Assembly: GCA_019422525.1 (NCBI GenBank) | Contig: JAHZDE010000001.1 | Span: forward strand, 468,010 to 532,009 | Direction: 5' to 3' | Length of the DNA stretch: 64,000 bases | Source of the DNA: Clostridiales bacterium | Lineage (GTDB): Bacteria; Bacillota; Clostridia; Oscillospirales; Acutalibacteraceae | Shown here: one piece after another, positions 35,402 through 43,117 of the stretch | How positions within the stretch are numbered: position 1 is the stretch's first letter | Layout: the number at the start of each line of letters is the position of its first letter | Notes under the pieces: generated by a model | Databases searched by the model: none | Told to the model about the DNA's origin: nothing | What the model saw: the letters and a program-made list of their open reading frames with translations, nothing else | Position numbers and translations under genes: made by a program

Positions 35402-36697
35402 ATGTCGAAAAAGGTGATTTTGTTTCTCAGCGAAAAACACCTCAATGCCAAACCCGCAGAATATGCCTGCCCGAACGGCGGTACCGTTACCGGTGTCCAG
35501 ACCAACGAAGCGCCGGTTTTCTATTTGCTGCGGGAACATCCCGATATTTCCCAAATCATCTGCATCGTGACAAAAAAGGCCAAGGATTCTTTTAAAAGCT
35601 TTGAAACCGTTATTCACGAGCAGTATCCGGCGGCAGAAATCGTCTCCGTGCCGTTTGAAGAGGCAAACGGCTTTGACGAAAGCTTCCTAAAGAAGTTTTT
35701 TTCCTATATCCAAACCGGCAGGGACGAAATCCTGCTGGAAACTACCGGCGGCTTCCGCAATGCCGCCATGTATCTTTTGCTGCTGAGCCGGATGCTTTCC
35801 TATACCGGCATCAAAACCATCGGCGCCGTATACAGCAACTACTCTACCCACCGGATTGAAGACGTGTCCCATTTGATTAGGATGTTCGATTTGGTGGGCG
35901 GTTTGCAGGAGCTCACTTCCTTCGGCAGCGTGCGCACCCTGCGCAGCTATTATGGGGAAACTCCCACCGAACCCGGGATTGCCCGGCTGCTCAGTGCGGT
36001 GGAACAGCTGAACCAGACCATTACCCTGTGCCGTACCGGGCTGATTGACGCCAAAATGGAGGAATTCAACACGGCCCTGCAGGAAGCCCAGGCGTGCGGC
36101 GACCCGCTGATGCGGCAGCTGCTGCCGGCATTCCAGAAAAAATATGTGTCCAATAAGAAGCATAAAATGACCATCCCCGGCCTTATCCGCTGGTGCTTGG
36201 ACAGCGACATGATTCAGCAGGCACTGACCGTATATAATGAGCGGATACCCAGCTATCTGATAGAGACAAGCACCCTGCTCAAAGTAGAAAATTGGGTGCT
36301 CCCATACCGGATGCGGGATTATGAGGACAAAAGCTATGTGCTGTTCTGCCGGGGTCTGCTGCGCCTTGGCGCACAGGATTCGGAGGACAGGCAGTATCAG
36401 GTGCGCAGTATTCGAAATCTGGAATCGCTGCTTACTACAAACTGCGGATTTACGCTTCACTGCCCGGTTGCGCAAATGCAGGACATCCTGCGGGACTACC
36501 TGTATATCAAGGCCCTGCGGAATATGACCAACCACGCCCATCACGAAACCTCCCCGGGGCAGCAGGACGTGGAAGAATATCTGTGCGGGGAATGCGGCTA
36601 TAAGCCCCTAAGCCAAATTACCCTGGAGGACATTCGCAGCGCCATTTATCAGGGGCTGGAGCATATGAAGCCCATCCCGAAAAAAGAGAGAAAATAA
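35402..36697 (+). CDS. CARF-HEPN ribonuclease (Csm6/Csx1-type, TM1812-like)
   Basis: A 431-residue ancillary effector. The N-terminal ~180 residues form a CARF domain with the loop LLETTGGFRNAAMYLLLLSRML (113-) preceding IKTIGAVYSN, which in relatives binds cyclic oligoadenylate. The C-terminal part is helical and carries the HEPN RNase motif RNMTNH (Arg373 to His378, R-x4-H). Such proteins degrade RNA non-specifically once Cas10 has sensed a target. AAAGGAG lies 7 bases before the ATG at 35402, 27 bases after the Cas7-insertion stop. Csx1, Csm6 and Can-type names cannot be separated without a search. Confidence 0.85.
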   Translation: MSKKVILFLSEKHLNAKPAEYACPNGGTVTGVQTNEAPVFYLLREHPDISQIICIVTKKAKDSFKSFETVIHEQYPAAEIVSVPFEEANGFDESFLKKFFSYIQTGRDEILLETTGGFRNAAMYLLLLSRMLSYTGIKTIGAVYSNYSTHRIEDVSHLIRMFDLVGGLQELTSFGSVRTLRSYYGETPTEPGIARLLSAVEQLNQTITLCRTGLIDAKMEEFNTALQEAQACGDPLMRQLLPAFQKKYVSNKKHKMTIPGLIRWCLDSDMIQQALTVYNERIPSYLIETSTLLKVENWVLPYRMRDYEDKSYVLFCRGLLRLGAQDSEDRQYQVRSIRNLESLLTTNCGFTLHCPVAQMQDILRDYLYIKALRNMTNHAHHETSPGQQDVEEYLCGECGYKPLSQITLEDIRSAIYQGLEHMKPIPKKERK

Positions 36698-36730
36698 ACA
36701 GGAACCGTCATTTTACAGGGAGCTGATGCT

Positions 36731-37471
36731 GTGACACAATATCGAATGACCCTGAATCTGCCCGCTTCGGCCCGGCTGCGGCCGGAGTGGGCCTACCGGC
36801 TGTATGGGGCGCTGCTGGAGTCGGCGCCGGAAGAATTTGGAAAACAGGTACACCGGCAGGGGGTAACGCCTGTCAGCCAGTTTTTAGAGATTCCCCCTGA
36901 GGGCCCGCCCTGCTGGGTGGTGAGCCTGCTTTCCCCAGAGAGCGAAGAAGTCCTTTCGCCGGTGCTGGAAAGCCGGGAGGGTTTTTCCCTGCGCCGGGAG
37001 CCGCGGGAGGTTTTGATAGTGGGGCGGGAAAAGCGGCAGCTGCCCTCCCCGGAAGGGCTGCTGCTGGAAGGGGCCGTGCTGGAAAACAGGTTCCGGCTGG
37101 AATTTTGCACGGCTACGGCCTTTAAAAGCGCCGGGGAATCTCAAATTCTGCCCACAGTGCGGCTTATACTGCAAAGCCTGATTCTCAAATGGAACGGCTG
37201 CTTTCCCCAGTGCCAAATCGAGGACGAAGATGGGGAAGGCTTGGAGGCCTTGAGCGCCGGGCTGGTGTGCCGGGAATTTTCCCTCAGGAGCGCAGAGTAC
37301 CCGCTAAAGGGGGTCAAGCTGCCGGGATTCGTGGGGGAAATGGTACTGGAAAACCATCTGAAAGGCTTTCACCGGGAGCTGGCCAACGCCCTGCTGCTGT
37401 TTTCCGGCTGGTCGGGAATCGGCATGAAAACCACACTGGGCATGGGGGGCGTTCGCTGCCGGCAGCTGTAG
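36731..37471 (+). CDS. cas6: CRISPR RNA-processing endoribonuclease Cas6
   Basis: A 246-residue Cas6-type RAMP. The decisive feature is the C-terminal Gly-rich loop SGWSGIGMKTTLGMGGVRC, the usual Cas6 ending (G-x-G-x-K/R-T-x-x-G-x-G). The N-terminal ferredoxin fold begins MTLNLPASARLRPEWAYRLYGALL. A catalytic His is not certain; His209/His214-like positions in the FHRELANA region and an early Tyr are candidates. The start is GTG at 36731, after GGGAG. It ends the cas operon, 33 bases after the CARF gene. Cas6 cuts the precursor transcript inside each repeat. Confidence 0.85.
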   Translation: MTQYRMTLNLPASARLRPEWAYRLYGALLESAPEEFGKQVHRQGVTPVSQFLEIPPEGPPCWVVSLLSPESEEVLSPVLESREGFSLRREPREVLIVGREKRQLPSPEGLLLEGAVLENRFRLEFCTATAFKSAGESQILPTVRLILQSLILKWNGCFPQCQIEDEDGEGLEALSAGLVCREFSLRSAEYPLKGVKLPGFVGEMVLENHLKGFHRELANALLLFSGWSGIGMKTTLGMGGVRCRQL

Positions 37472-37570
37472 GCCACACTGTCACCCCGCAAGGGGACGGC
37501 AGCTCAAACCGAATGGGGTTCCCCTTATGAGGCATACCGTCGATTCTTTTCCCCGCAAGGGGTCCAAAAA
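37471..37570 (-). CRISPR. Two relic CRISPR repeats after cas6, inverted relative to the upstream array
   Basis: The hairpin core CCCCTTGCGGGG appears on the minus strand at 37484-37495 and 37551-37562, exactly 67 bases apart, which is the repeat period of the array at 2528-3203. Flanks also agree: GCTGCCG before the first core resembles GTTGCCG, and GGAC..GGGGAAAAG around the second matches the sixth repeat of the large array. Too few and too diverged to be called an active array. Confidence 0.6.
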
Positions 37571-37573
37571 CAA

Positions 37574-37615
37574 AACAGCCGCCCGGAAACTTCAAACCCG
37601 TTGCCGGCGGCTGTT
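37574..37615. other. Hairpin after CRISPR relic
   Basis: AACAGCCGCC (37574-37583) pairs with GGCGGCTGTT (37606-37615). No long T-run follows, so it may be a weak terminator for the cas operon. Confidence 0.5.
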
Positions 37616-37710
37616 GTCTGTAGTCGGATAGCTGCCTGGATTTCCCGCCCTTGTGGGAATCAGCAGGCTCTATCATGATTTACTTTTTTCAAACAGAAGG
37701 AGAGTGTCCT

Positions 37711-38070
37711 ATGAAACAGGTGCTCTGGATTTCCAGACACGAAATGACCCGCCCGCAGCTGGAGGATTTACAGCGGATACTGGGCGGCCCTTTTACCCTT
37801 GTCCAGTGGAAGGAAAACGTCACCGATGTGGAGAGCCTGGCGCCGCTGGTGGAGCAGGCCGATGTGATTGCCGCCGTTTTGCCTACCGAGCTTTTGGCTA
37901 AGCTGTGGAAGCTTGCCGGGGAAAAGCCCCTGCTGCAGGCCGTCTCCGGCAGAATCCCCACGGGAAAAATACTCCTGCTGCCCGATGGGAGAAGCGAGCC
38001 GGAATATATCTTTTCCCACAAGGCATGGCAGCAGATTCTCCGGCTGGAAATCGAAACCCGCATTTTATAA
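37711..38070 (+). CDS. Hypothetical protein next to cas operon
   Basis: A 119-residue soluble protein: MKQVLWISRHEMTRPQLEDLQRIL, ADVIAAVLPTELLAKLWKLA and HKAWQQILRLEIETRIL. The alternation of strands and helices suggests a small Rossmann-like fold. Family not recognised with certainty; similar small proteins occur in gut Firmicutes and some lie near type III CRISPR loci or phage genes. AGAAGGAG precedes the ATG at 37711. It lies between the CRISPR relics and the left end of the integrated element and may be part of the CRISPR locus or unrelated. Confidence 0.65.
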   Translation: MKQVLWISRHEMTRPQLEDLQRILGGPFTLVQWKENVTDVESLAPLVEQADVIAAVLPTELLAKLWKLAGEKPLLQAVSGRIPTGKILLLPDGRSEPEYIFSHKAWQQILRLEIETRIL

Positions 38071-39618
38071 TTTCTCGAAAAACAAAAAACAGGGAAGAAA
38101 GCTGAAACTTTCTTCCCTGTGGTGAACCGAATTGTTTAATAAACAAAGATTCTTCCCCGATAAGCCTTCTTCAATTTCTGACAGCAAAACATCCGTTATA
38201 GTGACTTCTTCATCTCCGGTGTTAAAAGTAATAGTGAATTTATCATCATACAAAAATATTTTATTTACAAACAGCCGAATTAATGATTTTCGATAAGTTT
38301 TATCATGAATATCTCCATATGCTAATTTCGTAAGATGAGTGATAACCTGCTGTTCCGTCATTATATAATGTCTTGCTTTTTCAATTTCAAGCTGTTTTTC
38401 TAATTCTTTTATCTCTGCTCCTATTTTCCCCAAATCTTCAAATATCATTTCCCGAATCATATCATCTTTACAGGCACGAAGCGAGGCCATCTGATTTGCT
38501 TTTTCTTCCTGCGCTTTTTGAATCAGTTCTTCCAAACGTTTTAATTCGGAACGGTCGTCCATTCTTAAAGCAATTTTTACAACCTCTTTTGCTATTTTAC
38601 GAATATTCTGCGGTGTTAGAATTTTCCGGCATTCATTGACAACAATATCCTCAATATAATCTTTATTTACCATTTTCTTTTTACAGGTCTTACCTTTTCC
38701 AGAGTTTTTGCATTTGTAGTAGTTAAAGATCACTCCCTTTTTGCTGATTTGATTGGAACTGTGACCTGTCATCTTTTCTTTACAATAACCGCAAAACAGT
38801 TTGCCGAAAAGAATGTATTCCGCTTTGGCTCTCGCACGTGCAGGAGCTTTTTTATTTGCAATCATTTTCTCCTGTACCTTATCGAATAGGTCTTGTTTGA
38901 TAATCTGCGGCATTTTCCCTGGATATTCTTGACCGTTATAAATATAAATTCCTAAATACTTCCTGTTTTTTAACATGGTGTGAAGAGAATTTTTATTGAA
39001 ACTTGCTCCCTGCGCTGTCTTGATTTGCCGTTGATTTAAATTATCGCAGATTTGTTTCATGCTCCAACCATTGGCATATTTTGTGAATATCTCCCGAACA
39101 ATAGGAGCACGCTCTTCATCTACTACATATCGTTTATTTTCAATACGATAACCCAGAGGAGTGGTTCCACCGTTAGACAATCCTTTTTCTGCATTAATAT
39201 TCATTCCACGGGTTACTTTCTGTGAAAGTTCTACCGAATAATATTCAGCCATACCCTCCAGCATGGATTCTACTAAAATACCACTGGCATCGTCCGTTAT
39301 GGTTTCCCTTGCGCTGATTATAGAAACACCATTCTTTTTTAAAATGTTTTTATAACGAGCACTGTCATATCTATTTCTTGCAAAGCGATCTAATTGATAC
39401 ACAATAATTGCTTGAAAAAATTTTTTGCCGCTGTCATGAATCATGCGCTGGAATTGTGGCCTATCGTCTGTTTTTGCACTGATGCCCCTGTCTATGTATT
39501 TATCAATGATAGTATACCCTTTTTGTTCCGCATAGGCATAACATACTTTTAACTGGCCTTCTATGGATTCTTCTCTTTGCCTGCTATCTGAATACCGAGC
39601 ATAAATAACAACATTCAT
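38065..39618 (-). CDS. Large serine recombinase (site-specific integrase)
   Basis: A 517-residue large serine integrase: N-terminal resolvase domain (VIYARYSDSRQREESIEGQ with catalytic Ser10-region, YQLDRFARNRYDS), recombinase domain (GLSNGGTTPLGYRI.. GWSMKQICDNLNQRQIKT), zinc ribbon (LFCGYCKEKMTGHSS.. CKNSGKGKTCKKK) and a coiled coil (ELKRLEELIQKAQEEKANQ). GGAGG precedes the ATG. Its base composition is AT-rich, unlike the host. The last ~20 codons (from VHHREES) run across the 11-bp attachment repeat and a host terminator, so the natural C-terminus differs depending on integration. It is the likely integrase of the element reaching to tRNA-Lys. Confidence 0.92.
   Translation of the reverse strand: MNVVIYARYSDSRQREESIEGQLKVCYAYAEQKGYTIIDKYIDRGISAKTDDRPQFQRMIHDSGKKFFQAIIVYQLDRFARNRYDSARYKNILKKNGVSIISARETITDDASGILVESMLEGMAEYYSVELSQKVTRGMNINAEKGLSNGGTTPLGYRIENKRYVVDEERAPIVREIFTKYANGWSMKQICDNLNQRQIKTAQGASFNKNSLHTMLKNRKYLGIYIYNGQEYPGKMPQIIKQDLFDKVQEKMIANKKAPARARAKAEYILFGKLFCGYCKEKMTGHSSNQISKKGVIFNYYKCKNSGKGKTCKKKMVNKDYIEDIVVNECRKILTPQNIRKIAKEVVKIALRMDDRSELKRLEELIQKAQEEKANQMASLRACKDDMIREMIFEDLGKIGAEIKELEKQLEIEKARHYIMTEQQVITHLTKLAYGDIHDKTYRKSLIRLFVNKIFLYDDKFTITFNTGDEEVTITDVLLSEIEEGLSGKNLCLLNNSVHHREESFSFLPCFLFFEKL
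38083..38120 (-). terminator. Terminator overlapping the left junction (probably the original tRNA-Lys terminator)
   Basis: On the minus strand ACAGGGAAGAAAG / CTTTCTTCCCTGT with a 6-base loop, followed by TTTTTTG. It starts immediately after GGTTCACCA, a 3' tRNA end, as if it once terminated tRNA-Lys. Confidence 0.7.
38118..38128. repeat. Left attachment-site copy of the integrated element
   Basis: TGTGGTGAACC, identical to 46581-46591 at the tRNA-Lys 3' end and in the same orientation. The minus strand reads GGTTCACCACA, the last bases of the tRNA with CCA. Confidence 0.6.
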
Positions 39619-39641
39619 TTTTGTTGTCCTCCTTTATCCCG

Positions 39642-40094
39642 CTATTTTTGTGCAGCAAGTAATTCTTCACGAATATTCATCAGGATTTTTCCTAACCAGT
39701 TTTGACCTTCCTTTGTACTACATTTTTCGCAAGTACATTTACCCCAACGGTTATCGTGCCAATGATTTCCTTCTTCCAAATAACTGTCTGCTGTTTCTTT
39801 CAATTTTTCAGCCAATTCGGGAACTGCAAATTTTGCATGAAGAATATCATTCATAATGTCATAAGATATTTCATCCCAATTTTTAGGTAAATTCGGCTCT
39901 TTTTTACCCATTTGTTTTGCTCTAACAGGATTTTTTTGTGTTGTGTATTTTATTCTTTCTTCATCAGTAGAACATTTTTGAGCTTGAAAAGCCGCTTCTG
40001 CATTAGGATAAATCAATCCTTTATATTCAAACGGACATTGATAAAAATTTGAAAGAAAACGGTATTCTCCCCTAAATGATGTTATTTTTTTCAT
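39642..40094 (-). CDS. NADAR domain protein (YbiA/RibX-like)
   Basis: A 150-residue NADAR family protein: ITSFRGEYRFLSNFYQCPFEYKGLIYPNAEAAFQAQKC is the usual start (FLSNFY then the NAEAAFQA block), and the late NHWHDNRWGKC.. GQNWLGKILMNIRE block completes it. Family members hydrolyse N-glycosidic bonds or ADP-ribose derivatives, and some reverse guanine ADP-ribosylation or act in phage-related NAD+ biology. GGAGG precedes the ATG at 40094. It is directly downstream of a CX5R phosphatase, 1 base apart, so the two act together or share regulation. Cargo of the integrated element. Confidence 0.88.
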   Translation of the reverse strand: MKKITSFRGEYRFLSNFYQCPFEYKGLIYPNAEAAFQAQKCSTDEERIKYTTQKNPVRAKQMGKKEPNLPKNWDEISYDIMNDILHAKFAVPELAEKLKETADSYLEEGNHWHDNRWGKCTCEKCSTKEGQNWLGKILMNIREELLAAQK

Positions 40095-40095
40095 A

Positions 40096-40572
40096 CTAAT
40101 TACCTCCAATATTCTTTTGTTGTAATTTAAAAAATTCTAGAGCATTGAATATTTTATTAAACACTAACTGATTAGGATAGTACCTATAATCAGAAAATAT
40201 CCAAATGCCTTTTTTATAAAAATGCTCCTGTATTGCGGCAGCGCAAGCAGCACTCCTACTTTGACCATATTCACATTGACAGATGATATCCATTTTCTTC
40301 TTTTTAGATTCATAAATAAAACTTGCCAACTGGTCTGACTCCGGTAAAAATGTATCATAAGTCAAGCCATAATCCTTCAAGATTTCAAAATCAATATCGT
40401 GTACAGCTATTTGAAATACATGATCGCATTTTCCTTTATAATCAACTGGGATATTACTTATGGAATTCCTTTTCGATTTCGGATCATAAAAACTAATTAC
40501 TGCCACATTACGAGGGAAATTGCTTTGTAATAATTTTTGAATATCTTCTCTGGAATAAATTTTCACATTCAT
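40096..40572 (-). CDS. Protein tyrosine/dual-specificity phosphatase-like protein
   Basis: A 158-residue protein with the P-loop CEYGQSR (C-x5-R) inside IICQCEYGQSRSAACAAAI, the hallmark of cysteine phosphatases; an Asp-containing strand before it (HDIDFEILKDYGL) could supply the general acid. Substrate unknown: protein, nucleotide or an ADP-ribose phosphate are possible. The start overlaps the ribosome region after the resolvase stop (3-base gap), and the NADAR gene follows after 1 base, so resolvase, phosphatase and NADAR form one operon. Confidence 0.75.
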   Translation of the reverse strand: MNVKIYSREDIQKLLQSNFPRNVAVISFYDPKSKRNSISNIPVDYKGKCDHVFQIAVHDIDFEILKDYGLTYDTFLPESDQLASFIYESKKKKMDIICQCEYGQSRSAACAAAIQEHFYKKGIWIFSDYRYYPNQLVFNKIFNALEFFKLQQKNIGGN

Positions 40573-40575
40573 AAT

Positions 40576-41163
40576 TTATTTCTCCACTATTTTTATGTAT
40601 TTGTATATAGTAGGATAAGACAAAGAACACAATCGAGAAAACTCTTTCTTATTAATCTCTCCTTTTTTATATTTAGGATAGTGCTTATAAAAAATAGATG
40701 GTATGTTATCTTCGGTAACATTAGGTCTACCAATTCTTTTTCCTTTTGACTTTGCATGTTCCATACCACTTTTAACACGCTGACTAATCATATTTCGCTC
40801 TAGCTCAGCAAATACTCCCATCATCTTTAGCATACCCTCTGTCATTGGATCAAGTTCCTGACTGCAATCTACAATAAAAGTCCCTAAAATTAATTTGATA
40901 TGTTTTTCTTTTGCAATTTCAATTACATCACACAGTTGTTTGGTGCTACGAGTAATTCTACTCACTTCTGTTGTTAAAATAGTGTCCCCCGGTTTTACTA
41001 TCTCTAGTAATTTTTGAAGTTCTACACGATTTACTTTTGTTCCACTTTCATACTCACGATAAATTGTACTCTCTGTTGCTCCTTGTTGTTTTAATTCCCT
41101 AATTTGACGACTAATGTCCTGCAAGGTTTCATCAGTAGAACATCTTGCATATCCATAAATCAT
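40576..41163 (-). CDS. Small serine resolvase/invertase
   Basis: A 195-residue serine recombinase: MIYGYARCSTDETLQDISRQ (nucleophile Ser9), LTTEVSRITRSTKQL, ELERNMISQRVKSGMEHAKSKGKRIGRP and a C-terminal helix-turn-helix. GGGGG precedes the ATG. It heads the operon with the phosphatase and NADAR genes. It may invert or resolve DNA within the element or be a relic; no inverted crossover sites were recognised near it. Confidence 0.88.
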   Translation of the reverse strand: MIYGYARCSTDETLQDISRQIRELKQQGATESTIYREYESGTKVNRVELQKLLEIVKPGDTILTTEVSRITRSTKQLCDVIEIAKEKHIKLILGTFIVDCSQELDPMTEGMLKMMGVFAELERNMISQRVKSGMEHAKSKGKRIGRPNVTEDNIPSIFYKHYPKYKKGEINKKEFSRLCSLSYPTIYKYIKIVEK

Positions 41164-41457
41164 ACTAAACCCCCTTAACTTTGATTACATATATTATGAT
41201 ATAGATTTTAAATTCTCAATTTGTTAAGAAGTTATTAACGTGATTGTTCAACATATAAGTAAAAAGGGATGAAGAATTTCGTTTATAAAAAACAGCCATA
41301 ATCTTATAGATCATGGCTGTTTTTCTTATAATTAAAAATATAAATAAAAAGAAATGTTTGTTTTTATTCCATATTCTCCTAAAAAGAGAACCGGATTCAG
41401 AAATAAAATTCTTAAATCCGGTTCTCTTGGTGAAACTATATCGAGAATAAACACATT
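41164..41457. other. Intergenic region with two terminator hairpins
   Basis: No gene. A bidirectional hairpin AAAAACAGCCAT / ATGGCTGTTTTT lies at about 41287-41325. A second, GAGAACCGGATT / AATCCGGTTCTC (41386-41426), has a T-run on the minus strand and terminates the membrane protein gene at 41458. Confidence 0.7.
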
Positions 41458-42735
41458 TTATGGTACATGATAGCTTTCACTGCCGCCATTTAAGATTTTT
41501 TCACACTTCGCAGATTTTTCACTTTCACTTAGACTATCATCCAAAAGAACATTTAGCAATGTTTCCTTTTTAGCTTGACGTGCTGGTATGATGTTATTTT
41601 TTGCTTCATTACATTTCGCAATTTTCTGGTCTAACTCTTTTATCTTTTCATTTTTTATTCGACTCAGGTAAATGAAAAGTGCTATAGATCCAACTAGTAA
41701 TAAAAAAGCCAAAAGAAATTGTAATAACCCTATAAAAAGAAAAAATCCTAGGAAACAGACACCCACGATTCCCAATCTAATGCCAAAATAGTTTGATTTC
41801 CAATCTTTTTTTTGACTTTCCAAATTAGAAAGCTGGTTATCATATGGCTGCATCTCACTTTTTATAGAAGGATCTTCAGGAAGAAATTCTACCTTAATTT
41901 CATTTTTTCTGTATCCAGAGACAAAGCATTCATAATTTTGACCCAAGAACTCATAAACAATATGATAAACGGGATAATACAGTATTTGATAATTCGCTTC
42001 AAAATCAAAATCCATGCTAAAATCAGTATATTCTTGGCCTGGAATTTTTTCTATACACAGTTTCTTTGCATTTGCCCTTGCTTTAGACAATTCAGAATCA
42101 AAAATACTTTTGTTAATAGGATCCACCTGATTTATTACTTTTCCGCCGTTTATTGCTTCATCGGAATAAGGAACTTTTTCATTTTTATCTGTGCGCAAAA
42201 CAGAAAAGGGGTATTCTTTACCATGATAGTAAACATGTTGATTTTTTATTTCCCCGAACTTTCTTTCTCGCCCGGTTTCTCTTTCATATGGAATGTTTTC
42301 TGTAACCGCTACACTCACTTCTTGGGGTTGCCAAGGTCTGGTACCCGCTTCGCCAGAGTAACCCATCATTTTAGATTTAAGGGGGTGAAACGCACCACTT
42401 TTCCACTTCCTATCTTTTGTATCCCAATAGTCAAATCCCGGTCTTTCATGTTCCATCCCCCAGCGGTCAAAATAATGTATCTGCGGTTCATAATGAGTTT
42501 CTTTCTCTGTCCAACGCTCTATAAAAATGCTGATCGCATTCCATTTAGCTGTGTAGTTAATTTCTAAGTACTCTACAGGATAATATTCCCTATCAATAGA
42601 AATAGCATGACTATGATATACTACTTCTACTGGAGTTGTTTTATCTTCACTCAAGTAACAAAGTACCTGTTTCCAAGCAGATGCTTTGTCGAAACTAAAC
42701 GGAATAACAAAAGCCTCACAGTTATCAAAATTCAT
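41458..42735 (-). CDS. Unknown membrane protein of the integrated element
   Basis: A 425-residue protein, not recognised. Residues 1 to about 310 look soluble, with many aromatic residues (YDRWGMEHERPGFDYWDTKD, FECFVSGY-like strands). Two adjacent transmembrane helices follow (about 322-365, FGIRLGIVGVCFLGFFLFIGLL and a second Leu-rich one), then a charged coiled coil (ELDQKIAKCNEAKNN). GGAGAGGG precedes the ATG. It has its own promoter and terminator, typical of cargo. A membrane-anchored sensor or abortive-infection role is conceivable but unproven. Confidence 0.7.
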   Translation of the reverse strand: MNFDNCEAFVIPFSFDKASAWKQVLCYLSEDKTTPVEVVYHSHAISIDREYYPVEYLEINYTAKWNAISIFIERWTEKETHYEPQIHYFDRWGMEHERPGFDYWDTKDRKWKSGAFHPLKSKMMGYSGEAGTRPWQPQEVSVAVTENIPYERETGRERKFGEIKNQHVYYHGKEYPFSVLRTDKNEKVPYSDEAINGGKVINQVDPINKSIFDSELSKARANAKKLCIEKIPGQEYTDFSMDFDFEANYQILYYPVYHIVYEFLGQNYECFVSGYRKNEIKVEFLPEDPSIKSEMQPYDNQLSNLESQKKDWKSNYFGIRLGIVGVCFLGFFLFIGLLQFLLAFLLLVGSIALFIYLSRIKNEKIKELDQKIAKCNEAKNNIIPARQAKKETLLNVLLDDSLSESEKSAKCEKILNGGSESYHVP

Positions 42736-42830
42736 TATATTTCCCTCTCCTTGGTTGTCTACTTTGGTTATATGTACATTATTTTATATTCAGACATTGC
42801 AGACTTTCTCATATTCGTCTGAGCAGTACA

Positions 42831-42859
42831 ATCATATGTTCCGCAGGTACTTGTCGCAA
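42831..42859 (-). promoter_or_regulatory. Promoter of unknown membrane protein gene
   Basis: On the minus strand TTGCGA (42854-42859) and TATGAT (42831-42836), 17-base spacer. A short hairpin TGTCGCA/TGCGACA (42852-42880) overlaps the -35 box and might be an operator. Confidence 0.5.
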
Positions 42860-42931
42860 GCGCAACTCAAAGCTGCGACAGCTTAATATATTTTTTCTTG
42901 TTTAGCTAAATATCAAAAATTTCTTTCTCTT

Positions 42932-43117
42932 CTAACCGACTTGCCTTACTTCAATAAAAACCTCTGGACTAACATTCAGCGCAAAACAAATCGCTCGGAG
43001 ATCATCGGCATATAATGTACGTTTGCCATTTAATATTGCATTAAAAGTAGTATTTGGAATTCCCGCTTTCTGCGCTACCGCCTTTTGCTTAAAACCATTA
43101 TCACTTAAAATATGCAC
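42932..43117 (-). CDS. XRE-type HTH protein, probably frameshifted at its start
   Basis: 61 residues from a GTG: DNGFKQKAVAQKAGIPNTTFNAILNGKRTLYADDLRAICFALNVSPEVF, a Cro/CI-type helix-turn-helix. Just upstream, in another frame, ATG at 43139 encodes MKVYEKVRAYFK and then stops. Removing one T from a TTTT run at about 43106 would join them into the normal XRE N-terminus. So this is either a pseudogene or a protein started at a GTG without a good ribosome site. It is divergent from the XRE gene at 43300, as in phage switch regions. Confidence 0.55.
   Translation of the reverse strand: MHILSDNGFKQKAVAQKAGIPNTTFNAILNGKRTLYADDLRAICFALNVSPEVFIEVRQVG

Noticed and set aside
37574..37615. Third CRISPR-like hairpin after cas6
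   Set aside because: Its stem AACAGCCGCC does not contain the CCCCTTGCGGGG core and it is not at the repeat period; treated as a weak terminator.
42839..42900. Possible small RNA hairpin near 42850-42880
   Set aside because: The stem is only 7 bp and overlaps a promoter; an operator or chance palindrome is as likely, so no RNA gene is claimed.
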